Below, one piece after another: positions 53,722 to 61,796 of a stretch of DNA of 64,000 nucleotides. Origin of the DNA: Blautia coccoides (GTDB taxonomy: Bacteria > Bacillota > Clostridia > Lachnospirales > Lachnospiraceae); NCBI RefSeq assembly GCF_034355335.1, contig NZ_CP136422.1, positions 5,988,501-6,052,500 on the forward strand, in the 5' to 3' direction. Each line of letters opens with the position of its first letter. The first letter of the stretch is position 1. Made by a program: the position numbers and the translations under genes. The notes under the pieces are model-generated. The model worked only from the letters and a program-made list of their open reading frames with translations. It was not told the origin of the DNA and made no database searches.

Positions 53722-55104
53722 TCACTGATTTTTTAATGATGCCGCATAATCCTCAGCCGCTTTCTGCACTTCATCAACTGCCTGCTGCACATCTAATTCT
53801 CCGGTTATGATACCCGGAAAAGCTGTCTGTTTGATAGCGAGGTCAACTGCCGGAGGGGCAATACCATCCATGGAAGGAATATAACTGTCAGCCGCATGGA
53901 ATGCTTCTATCATTTTATTCATGATTTCTGAACAGGTGGTGCGGTCATATTCAGCCACGCCAGGATATACCTGACCGCCCTCTTCCATAAGCGGGATTCC
54001 GAAATCAGGAGAACAGATAGCTTTTGCAAGTTCAACACACAGTTTTTCCTTTTCCGCATCGTTTCCTGCCTTTACCATCACGCCGATAAAGCATCCGCCC
54101 ACTCTTGTGTCAGGATTGCCATCTGCACAGTCAGTCATAACAGGCCAGTCAAGTCTGTCAAGCTTTTCAAGAAATTCCGGGCCGCCGGCACTCTCAAAGT
54201 TACCAACCTTCCAGGCTCCCTCGTAATACATAGCTGCCTCTTCATTGGCAAACATCTGATCTGCCTCTGTGGCACTCATTCCCATCACGCCGTTGGGAAA
54301 CGCGCCCGCGTCAACCATCTCTTTGAACTTCGCGACTGCTGTGGGGAATCCTGTAGATTCGTCGTTCCAGTTTGTTAAGTCATCCCCGTAGCAGAGACTC
54401 CTGAAATTGTCCAGGCCGCCGCTTCTCACAAGAAATGCGGAAGCCATCCAGGCAAATCTGCTGTCTTTACCCCCGGTGACAAGCGGGGTAATCCCGGCTT
54501 CCTTGATCTGAGGGATCAGGGCCATAAATTCATCCCATGTCTTGGGAGCTGTCCATCCGTGTTCATCGAACATGGCCTTGTTATAGTAAAGTCCATCAAT
54601 ACTTGCCTCCAGAGGTGCCAGCAGAATCTTGCCGTCAGTCTCTGTCAGCGCTTCGAGAACAGGATCTGCGAACCACTGGTGCCAGTCAGGATCTTCTTCT
54701 ACAATGTCTGCCCAGTCAATGATAAGGCCGTCTTTAATAAACTCTCGGGCATAACTCTGGGGACACCAGGAAACGTCCGGCATATCTCCTGAGGCTGCCT
54801 GAACGGTCAGCTTGGTACGGAGATCTCCTGTGGAAAGTGCATCATGTTCGATTTTCACATTGGGATGTTCTTTTTCAAAATCCGCTATTAATTCTGCTAT
54901 GTTGTCCTGCGCTACAGAACCCTGTGTCCACGTTGTTGAGAGTTTGATCTCAATCTGATCTCCTGAATCTTTGTTGCTTTCAGATGTCTTTTCCTCTGAT
55001 CCTTTTTCCGATGAAGAATCCCCGCATCCTGCCAGCATAGTTGATGCTGCCAGTATTCCTATCATTGATACCGCATACATTTTCTTTAAGAATCTTTTTC
55101 TCAT
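53722..55104 (-). CDS. Sugar ABC transporter substrate-binding lipoprotein, family 1
   Basis: 460 residues. The lipoprotein signal ends TMLAGCGDSSS, giving a lipidated Cys at about residue 27, followed by an acidic Ser/Glu linker. The SBP_bac_1 fold starts IEIKLSTTWTQGSVAQDNIAE and contains YYEGAWKVGNF. It should capture an oligosaccharide or glycoside for the two permeases. It begins directly after the PCC-domain stop, with GGAGGAGG inside that gene's end. The ligand is unknown; the downstream glycosidase suggests a glycoside that is cleaved inside the cell. Confidence 0.93.
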   Translation of the reverse strand: MRKRFLKKMYAVSMIGILAASTMLAGCGDSSSEKGSEEKTSESNKDSGDQIEIKLSTTWTQGSVAQDNIAELIADFEKEHPNVKIEHDALSTGDLRTKLTVQAASGDMPDVSWCPQSYAREFIKDGLIIDWADIVEEDPDWHQWFADPVLEALTETDGKILLAPLEASIDGLYYNKAMFDEHGWTAPKTWDEFMALIPQIKEAGITPLVTGGKDSRFAWMASAFLVRSGGLDNFRSLCYGDDLTNWNDESTGFPTAVAKFKEMVDAGAFPNGVMGMSATEADQMFANEEAAMYYEGAWKVGNFESAGGPEFLEKLDRLDWPVMTDCADGNPDTRVGGCFIGVMVKAGNDAEKEKLCVELAKAICSPDFGIPLMEEGGQVYPGVAEYDRTTCSEIMNKMIEAFHAADSYIPSMDGIAPPAVDLAIKQTAFPGIITGELDVQQAVDEVQKAAEDYAASLKNQ

Positions 55105-55545
55105 CTAATTTTCCTCCTCCTTTTCCACTATCATCCCGATATTGTCTTCATTCTTTTCTCTGGTGAGTGATACTCCTTTCAGTTCAACCAGGGATACTTC
55201 TCCAAGATAAAGCACCTTTGTCCCAGGCTCCAGATGCCCTGTATAGGATTTTTCCACATCAGAGACCACCATATGAAAATGTGCTTTTCCGTCCAACACC
55301 ATTCCCTGTAATGATGCCAACTCCATTGGCTTTTCCAATGTCACAAATTCATCTTCCGGCTCTCTTCCTGTCCCCACGACACGATGCAGCACTACTTTCT
55401 GCAGGGAACCGATGGCGCTTGTCAAAAGCGCGTTTTTTATCCCGCTCCTTTTTAGTTCCTTTTCAATCGTTTCAAGCAGCAGGTCGTCCCTCTTTAAATT
55501 CAGAATCATAAATCTTCCAAATTCGTACCCCATGTACTTTTTCAT
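55105..55545 (-). CDS. PCC (DUF296)-domain protein
   Basis: 146 residues forming one PPC/PCC domain, a trimeric fold also found in plant AT-hook proteins and bacterial DNA-binding-like proteins. The conserved metal-binding His triad appears as GKAHFHMVVSD and GHLEPGTKV. A core-specific role is not known for bacterial members. Being first in the operon, immediately before the binding-protein gene, it could be a small-molecule sensor or an auxiliary enzyme. GGACGGAAGG precedes the ATG. Confidence 0.8.
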   Translation of the reverse strand: MKKYMGYEFGRFMILNLKRDDLLLETIEKELKRSGIKNALLTSAIGSLQKVVLHRVVGTGREPEDEFVTLEKPMELASLQGMVLDGKAHFHMVVSDVEKSYTGHLEPGTKVLYLGEVSLVELKGVSLTREKNEDNIGMIVEKEEEN

Positions 55546-55593
55546 ACCTTCCGTCCTTTCTTATAAAATTGAATGTTTGAATTTCATGAGACA

Positions 55594-55636
55594 AGTATAA
55601 CAAAACAAGAGGGCCGGCAAAAGCGACCCTCTTGTT
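55594..55636 (-). promoter_or_regulatory. Terminator/operator inverted repeat and promoter of the 20-gene operon
   Basis: On the minus strand AACAAGAGGG and CCCTCTTGTT (55627-55636 and 55604-55613) form a perfect ten-pair inverted repeat with a 13-base centre, followed by TTGTT. An extended -10, TGTTATACT (55594-55602), begins right after it. The repeat may terminate the two-component transcript and also overlaps the promoter's upstream half, so it could equally be an operator for the AraC-type response regulator. Confidence 0.6.
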
Positions 55637-55729
55637 ATTTTGTACACTATTTTTATGAAATAATAATATTTTATATGCTATTTACCCATCTTCATTCAGA
55701 GTTCTAGAAATATTTTCAGGAAATAGGAA

Positions 55730-57316
55730 TTATTTTCTTTCCATATATTCTTTTGGTGTACATCCTGTATATTTCTTAAATACCTTGGCAAAATAACCGG
55801 CATTCTCGTACCCCAGCTTAAAGGCCACCTCATATATCTTAAGACGCTGTTTCATTAACAACTGCTGCGCCTCTGCAATTTTCACCTTATTGATATAGTT
55901 GGCTACGCCTATGGGTTCATATTTGGAAAATGTGGTGCTCAGATAACCAGAACTGATAAACAACACTTGGGCCAGTTCTTTCAAACTGATATTATCATAC
56001 ACATGTTCCCGGATATATTTTTTTGCCTCCCGTACGATCCTCTCCTGTTCGTTATCTCCCTGTTCTGAAAAAAATTGTCTGATGTTTGAAGTATAGTTGT
56101 TAAACACTTCGATAATTTCCGCAATAGTATCCGAGTGATATAGTTTCTTCATCAAATCATTCAGATTACCGCCGCTGAAACTATTTTGCCAGTTCTGTTT
56201 CAGATACTCCTCCATAAGACACATAAATCTTGTACACAGAAAGGCGGCACTGTCTAGTTTAACATGTTTCCCTCTTATCTCCTCTACAATTCTTTTTGTA
56301 GACTGTTCCAACTCGTCCAGATTCAAAGTTTCACAGATACACGCAAGCTTTTCCGCACTAAAAAAGTTATTTGCTATCTCTCCTGTTTTCAATGTATCTG
56401 TCTCCATAGTATCCTCAAAAGAGACCACTTTGCCATAGCCATCTCTTGCCAGGATATTTTTTATGGATTTTGCCTGCAGATATGCTCCCTTAAAATTTTC
56501 ATACCCTGTAACACTTCCGCTGATCCCTATAGACGCCTGAATATTGCTGTACTGCATGAGCATATCAATAATTGCCTCCGACATAAAATTCAGATCACTG
56601 TTTACATCCTCCGCCCCCTCCTCAGAGAGAAAGATCAAAAACTCCCCTTTCTCCCACTGCGTACAGTAGGAATCAAAAAATTCTCTGCTGATATCCTTGA
56701 TCAGTTTACATATAGTCTCCAGATAAATCTTCTTCTCCGTCTCTTCCTTGGTGCTGATCAAATGATGAACATTTGATACTATGTACACAATACGCACGGG
56801 TTTATTTTTCCATCCCAGGTCAAAATCACTCTGTTCCATTAACAGGGATTCCCCCAGAAGTGCCTTTTTTAAAAAGGCTTTCCGTAGCTCCTCTGTCTGC
56901 CAGACGGAGGGTTCATTCTTCCAGTCTGTTTTTCCTTTATTCTTGAGTTCCTGTTTAACGGTTTCCAGCATGTCCAGAAGTATTTCTCTGTTTAGTTTTA
57001 ATTTCAGAAGATAATCCTTAGCCCCAAGCTTCATGGCTTTCTTTACAAGCTCAAACTGGTCATAGCTGCTCAGCACAACAAAAATGGGATCCAGATGATT
57101 TTCCTTCACTTTCTGCATCATCTCTATTCCGTCCATATCCGGCATAATAATATCTGTTATCACCAGATCAGGCTTTGTTTCCGTTATCAGGGACAATCCT
57201 TCACTTCCGGTGGAAGCATCGCCCTCAATTTGAAACCCTTCATCTTCCCAGTTGAGCATAGACCGAAGCCCCAGCTTTACCAGGGTTTCATCATCAATAA
57301 AAACCACTTTAAACAT
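55730..57316 (-). CDS. Response regulator with AraC-type output (YesN-like)
   Basis: 528 residues. The receiver domain (about 1-120) has acidic residues in FIDDETLV, the phospho-accepting Asp in LVITDIIMPDMDG and the Lys in AKDYLLKLKLN. A middle region about 150-400 contains a GGDEF-like remnant (QASIGISGSV), and the C-terminal pair of HTH motifs (about 425-525) ends YTGCTPKEYMERK. It starts at 57316 (AAGAGGTGAAGACA upstream), overlapping the kinase stop by eight bases. The likely target is the sugar ABC/catabolic operon just downstream. Confidence 0.92.
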   Translation of the reverse strand: MFKVVFIDDETLVKLGLRSMLNWEDEGFQIEGDASTGSEGLSLITETKPDLVITDIIMPDMDGIEMMQKVKENHLDPIFVVLSSYDQFELVKKAMKLGAKDYLLKLKLNREILLDMLETVKQELKNKGKTDWKNEPSVWQTEELRKAFLKKALLGESLLMEQSDFDLGWKNKPVRIVYIVSNVHHLISTKEETEKKIYLETICKLIKDISREFFDSYCTQWEKGEFLIFLSEEGAEDVNSDLNFMSEAIIDMLMQYSNIQASIGISGSVTGYENFKGAYLQAKSIKNILARDGYGKVVSFEDTMETDTLKTGEIANNFFSAEKLACICETLNLDELEQSTKRIVEEIRGKHVKLDSAAFLCTRFMCLMEEYLKQNWQNSFSGGNLNDLMKKLYHSDTIAEIIEVFNNYTSNIRQFFSEQGDNEQERIVREAKKYIREHVYDNISLKELAQVLFISSGYLSTTFSKYEPIGVANYINKVKIAEAQQLLMKQRLKIYEVAFKLGYENAGYFAKVFKKYTGCTPKEYMERK

Positions 57317-59078
57317 TGTCTTCACCTCTTTTGACTTCAAATGGCAGCAATACACTTACTAATGTATATTTATTTAACTCACTCTCATAAGAAAGACCAT
57401 ACTGCGGACCATACAAAATCTGTATTCTTTCCTGGATGTTCTTAACACCTATTTTATTATAATGTACTTGATTCTCGTTGTTGCATTCAAATAACTGTCT
57501 GATTTCTTCCTCGGTCATTCCTATCCCATTGTCCCGAATAAGGATCTGAAGATTATCTCCCCTGCGCCGGGCGCTGATATGAATAAGTTCCATCCCTCTT
57601 TTTCCTTCAAATCCGTGTAAAATCGCGTTTTCTACAAGGGGCTGCAGCAAAAATTTTATGATTAGGCTGTTTTCACATCCCGGTTCAATGTCATACTCTG
57701 TTCTGATCAATCCCTTTTTTCTTATCTTTTGAAGATAGACATAGCGTTCGAGCAGTTCAAATTCTTTCTCTATTGTAATTTTATCATCTACGCCTTTGCT
57801 GACTTCCTTTAACAGTTCACCAAAGCTTTCCACCATAATATATATACTGTCTGCCGCTTGGAGCTGTGCCATGATTTTTATGGAATTCAGTACATTATAT
57901 ACAAAATGAGGATTGATCTGGCTTTGAAGGGTTTTATATTCCAGCTCTTTCTTCATTGCCTCCTCTTTCCGAATCTGTTCCATAAGCGAATCCACACTCT
58001 GTGATAGCATATTGATCCCTTTGCCTAAAGTTCCGATCTCATCATCGCCCTCTAAGGTTTTATCAACGGAAAAATCACCTTTTGATATTAACTTCATTCG
58101 TTTTGTTATATTTGAAATGGGTTTAGTCAGGCTATTCGAGAGCAGACTTGTCAGTGAAAAAATAACCACCAGCATGATCAAAATTACCATTAGAGTTGAT
58201 TTTTTCAATATATCGCTCTGACTTTGGAAGACTTTATAATTGATCAACTGAATAATCTCCAGTCCTGAATAATCCGAATAATCTTTTACCGCAAACCATT
58301 TTTGGTCATCATAGCTTATGGCCTTATCATCGTCCCAGACAGATACCATATCCGAGATATCTGTTCCGAACAATTCAGGCTTACTGCTGTAAATACAATT
58401 TTTATCTTTATCACAGATGATCAAAATATCATCGCTGGACAACTCATAATCCTTCACCACATCCTTTATGATCGATGGTGATATGGATACAAAGAGCCAG
58501 CCTACATTTTTACCGGTATATGTGGAAATAAGCTGCCGTACAAATGGAATCTGATACTTAACCTGACTTACCGGCGAATCATTATGTATCATGGACTCCC
58601 ATTCAACAAAATTATTGTACTTATCTTTTTTGAACCAATCCATCTCCGTAAGCTCGTTTATATTTATGTAATCCGCATCTTCCCCATATTTTATTACATT
58701 TCCATTATTTCCTTTGATCACAATCCCTCGTATATACCGGGAAATAATATCGTTATCTAGATAAAGTGAGATATCCCCAATTGCATCCACCAAATCCCCG
58801 TCCAGATTATAATAATCTTTTGTGGAAACATACTGCCTGGTCAGAACCTTTGTAATCTTGTTGTCAAAATATATTTTATCCGAAAATTCTTCACAGCGCA
58901 TAAGCATCCTGTTCATGTTACTCTGTATATAATCAATGTTCGAGCTAACATTCTGAATAATCTGACTTTCCTGAAAATTATAATTGGTATAGTAATAATA
59001 ACCACAAATTATAATGATGACAGATAAAAAAGCAAAAGAAAAATAAGCGATCAGTTTTCCTTTTATTGTTTTTAACAC
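57309..59078 (-). CDS. Sensor histidine kinase (YesM/HPK7-like)
   Basis: 589 residues from a GTG start at 59078, chosen because GGGGGAG lies six bases upstream; an ATG at 59135 would add 19 residues before the helix with no site. A membrane helix (about 10-30), an extracellular dCache-like sensor (about 35-280), a second helix (about 290-310), a HAMP domain (LTKPISNITKRMK), a His_kinase domain with QSQINPHFVYNVLNSI (phospho-His) and an ATPase with IRDNGIGMTEEEI follow in order. It should sense an external sugar and phosphorylate the overlapping response regulator. Confidence 0.93.
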   Translation of the reverse strand: MLKTIKGKLIAYFSFAFLSVIIIICGYYYYTNYNFQESQIIQNVSSNIDYIQSNMNRMLMRCEEFSDKIYFDNKITKVLTRQYVSTKDYYNLDGDLVDAIGDISLYLDNDIISRYIRGIVIKGNNGNVIKYGEDADYININELTEMDWFKKDKYNNFVEWESMIHNDSPVSQVKYQIPFVRQLISTYTGKNVGWLFVSISPSIIKDVVKDYELSSDDILIICDKDKNCIYSSKPELFGTDISDMVSVWDDDKAISYDDQKWFAVKDYSDYSGLEIIQLINYKVFQSQSDILKKSTLMVILIMLVVIFSLTSLLSNSLTKPISNITKRMKLISKGDFSVDKTLEGDDEIGTLGKGINMLSQSVDSLMEQIRKEEAMKKELEYKTLQSQINPHFVYNVLNSIKIMAQLQAADSIYIMVESFGELLKEVSKGVDDKITIEKEFELLERYVYLQKIRKKGLIRTEYDIEPGCENSLIIKFLLQPLVENAILHGFEGKRGMELIHISARRRGDNLQILIRDNGIGMTEEEIRQLFECNNENQVHYNKIGVKNIQERIQILYGPQYGLSYESELNKYTLVSVLLPFEVKRGEDNV

Positions 59079-59176
59079 GTGTATCTCCCCCATAACGTCA
59101 AAAGGTATGAACATCCGGCTTTCAGACGATTCCATATAAAAAGTACAGTTTTTCCATATTCTTTATTTTTTCAATT

Positions 59177-59206
59177 ATCATACCATATAATCCTTATAAT
59201 TTACAA
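59177..59206 (-). promoter_or_regulatory. Promoter of the two-component system
   Basis: On the minus strand TTGTAA (59201-59206) and TATGAT (59177-59182) are 18 bases apart, about 100 bases upstream of the kinase start and downstream of a terminator. Confidence 0.5.
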
Positions 59207-59271
59207 ATTATTCTCAATAATTATGTCGAATATTGTCATATTCCAAAATTTTCCATTCTTTTTAATAGCTG

Positions 59272-59304
59272 AAAAAGGACCTATCCTTAATTTGTTTAAG
59301 GATA
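59272..59304 (-). terminator. Terminator after the 2-hydroxyacid dehydrogenase operon
   Basis: In the minus-strand transcript TATCCTTAA and TTAAGGATA form a nine-pair stem around ACAAA, followed by GGTCCTTTTT. It separates the dehydrogenase/symporter/synthetase unit from the two-component genes. Confidence 0.75.
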
Positions 59305-59339
59305 AGCCCTCTCTCACTCTTTTTTTATACCTCAATCTT

Positions 59340-60326
59340 TCATCCTAATCCCACTCCGTTCACTACCCGGTTCGCATCCTTATATTTCCCTTCTAGACAG
59401 CGAAGCACATTCTCCGCAGGTATTTTGTAAAGCAGATATTCCGTAGTTGTAGAATAAAACGCACTGTGAGGTGTGATGATCACATTCTCCCTGCCCACCA
59501 GCGGGTTTGTACTCATATCCGGCGTTTCGGAGGAAAGCACATCCAGCCCGGCTCCGCTCACCATATTGTGATCCAGAGCATATACCAGATCCTGTTCATT
59601 GACAGCGCCTCCTCTGGCCACATTCAGTAAGATGGGACATCTTTTCATCTTTTTAAATTTTTCCAGATCAAACATCCCCTGGTTTTCAGCGGTGAGGTTC
59701 ATATGGATTGTGATCACATCGCTTTCTTCCAGAAGCCCGTCCATTGATACGGGTTCTGCTCCCAACTGCCGGATCACATCATCCGGAATATAGGGATCAT
59801 AAGCCAGAATGTTCATGCCAAAGCTTTTAGCCCTTTTTGCCACCGCTTTCCCAATCTTCCCAAATCCCGCAATGCCGAAATTCAGTCCTTCTATTCTCTT
59901 TAAACCGGGTTTTGCATTATAGATCCATGCCTTGTCTTTCTCTACACTTCTCTCATATGTCTTCAGTCCTTTAAGAAGAGCAAGGGTCAGCAAAATTGTA
60001 TGGTCCGCAACTTCCTGCGTACAGTATTCCCCTATTGCGCAGACAGCGATCCCCTTTTCTCTGGCATACTCTATGTCCACATAGTTCCAGCCGGTTGCCT
60101 GTATGGATATGACTTTACACTTTTGCAGACCGTCAATGATCCTCCTGTTGATCCCCACATATCCCACCAGGATCGCGTCCGCGTCCCGGCACTTTTCTAT
60201 AAATTCATCTTCTGTCTCTTTTGTATAAACAGCAAGTACCAGTTCTGCATCCTCCGGGAATACCGATTTTTCTATACTCAGATCACGATCCGCTGATTCC
60301 GGATATTCTGCAATGATAATTTTCAT
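59340..60326 (-). CDS. D-isomer-specific 2-hydroxyacid dehydrogenase
   Basis: 328 residues. The NAD loop is FGIAGFGKIGKAVAKRA. The catalytic Arg is in NVARGGAVNEQ, the Glu in LSSETPDM and the His in ITPHSAFYS. It reduces a 2-oxoacid to the D-2-hydroxyacid or the reverse. It lies 15 bases after the sodium symporter gene and last in that unit, so it likely acts on the imported carboxylate or a product of it. GGAGAG precedes the ATG. Confidence 0.9.
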   Translation of the reverse strand: MKIIIAEYPESADRDLSIEKSVFPEDAELVLAVYTKETEDEFIEKCRDADAILVGYVGINRRIIDGLQKCKVISIQATGWNYVDIEYAREKGIAVCAIGEYCTQEVADHTILLTLALLKGLKTYERSVEKDKAWIYNAKPGLKRIEGLNFGIAGFGKIGKAVAKRAKSFGMNILAYDPYIPDDVIRQLGAEPVSMDGLLEESDVITIHMNLTAENQGMFDLEKFKKMKRCPILLNVARGGAVNEQDLVYALDHNMVSGAGLDVLSSETPDMSTNPLVGRENVIITPHSAFYSTTTEYLLYKIPAENVLRCLEGKYKDANRVVNGVGLG

Positions 60327-60341
60327 AGTCTCTCCGCCTTT

Positions 60342-61769
60342 CTATGATAAAAAATGGTTGATTTTTTCTTTCTCCTCCTGACTCTGCTCTCTCAATAGGG
60401 ACAGGGAGAAGAATACAAGTGCCGACACCAGAAGTCCCGGCCATAAAGCGTCAATGCGGAACACAGCACCCCAGCCCTGGTATTGCCCGATATACCAAAA
60501 AATAACCGTTATCATGGACAACGTCATGCTGTAAAATGCTGCCTTTATACTTGCCCTTCGCCAAAAGAATCCAAAAAATGTAGGGATAAAAAGCCCTGCG
60601 GACAGGAAGGTAAAGGTGATAAGGAGAATATCCATAATATCCGGATTGAGCCAGGCAAACAAAAGACTGATTCCCCCTATAAAAAGGGAGCTGACTGTCC
60701 CCAGACGTACAATGGTCCTGTCCTTTGCCTTAGGATTGATATATCTCTGATAAATATCCCTTGTCACATTGGCTGATGCCGTTAAAATAGCAATATCCGC
60801 GGAGGACATGATCGCTGCAAAAATACCTGTGATGACCAGCCCTTTTATACCGCTTGGAAATGTCATGAGGATTAGCTGTATCAGAGAGTTACTTCCCTTC
60901 GGAAGATCCGGTATCAAGACCTTTGCCGCCAGTCCTTCATACGTGGCGCACAGCGCGATGGGCAGTATACAGAGGGCTGCGATAAGCCCGCCTTTTTTAG
61001 CTGTCCGCGCGTCCTTTGCCGCCATACATCTGGTATAGCTGTCCATTGTAGTAAAAAAGGACAGAAGTGTGGACAGCGCAAACGCTATAATAGTGGGCCA
61101 TCCCCAGGCTCCCACGTCAAAATAACTGTCAGGCAGAACCCTAATGGCATCCACACCGCCGATAGCTTTGGTGGCAAAGGGAACCGCGATGATCACCCCG
61201 ATCAGTAAAAGCCCTACCTGCACCCAGTCTGTGTAAGTGACTGCCAGATACCCTCCCAGTGCCGTATAAAGAATTAATACGATTGCCGCAACTGTAAAGG
61301 ATATACCGCTTCCCCACCCGGTGATGGTGTTTAATATCACACCGCTTGCCACCAACTGGGAGGCAGTGACCCCGATCATACCGATCAGCGTACATATGGT
61401 AGAGATAAACCTGCATCTGTGATCATACCGGCTCTCAATGAAATCCGGGTATGTAAGATTCTCCAGATGATCTCCTATCTTTTTTACCTTTTTTGAAAAA
61501 ATAAGAGAAAACAACCCACATCCGACTGCCAAAATCCCTACATACCATATGGCAGTGATTCCCATATCGTATGCTTTGGTGGAGGTGCCGATCACAGAAG
61601 CTCCGCCAATCCAGCAGGAAATCCACAGACAGGCAATAGATAATGTGCCCAGTTGTCTGCCCGCCACATAATATGTCTCCATACTGCTCTGTTTCCGTGA
61701 CGTATAGATACCAATGCCCAACATCATCACCATATAAAGTACCACAAAACAGATATCTATTCCCTTCAA
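60342..61769 (-). CDS. Sodium:solute symporter (SSS family)
   Basis: 475 residues with about thirteen membrane helices. The N-terminal region GIGIYTSRKQSSMETYYVAGRQLG and GWGSGISFTVAA are typical of the SSS family (PutP/PanF/sugar relatives), and the sodium-site helix GIFAAIMSSADIAILTASAN is present. The start is TTG at 61769: GGAGG lies eight bases upstream and no ATG gives the right length. It lies 27 bases after the synthetase gene. The substrate is probably a carboxylate, given its neighbours. Confidence 0.9.
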   Translation of the reverse strand: MKGIDICFVVLYMVMMLGIGIYTSRKQSSMETYYVAGRQLGTLSIACLWISCWIGGASVIGTSTKAYDMGITAIWYVGILAVGCGLFSLIFSKKVKKIGDHLENLTYPDFIESRYDHRCRFISTICTLIGMIGVTASQLVASGVILNTITGWGSGISFTVAAIVLILYTALGGYLAVTYTDWVQVGLLLIGVIIAVPFATKAIGGVDAIRVLPDSYFDVGAWGWPTIIAFALSTLLSFFTTMDSYTRCMAAKDARTAKKGGLIAALCILPIALCATYEGLAAKVLIPDLPKGSNSLIQLILMTFPSGIKGLVITGIFAAIMSSADIAILTASANVTRDIYQRYINPKAKDRTIVRLGTVSSLFIGGISLLFAWLNPDIMDILLITFTFLSAGLFIPTFFGFFWRRASIKAAFYSMTLSMITVIFWYIGQYQGWGAVFRIDALWPGLLVSALVFFSLSLLREQSQEEKEKINHFLS

Positions 61770-61796
61770 GGACTACACCTCCATCCACAGCGGGAT

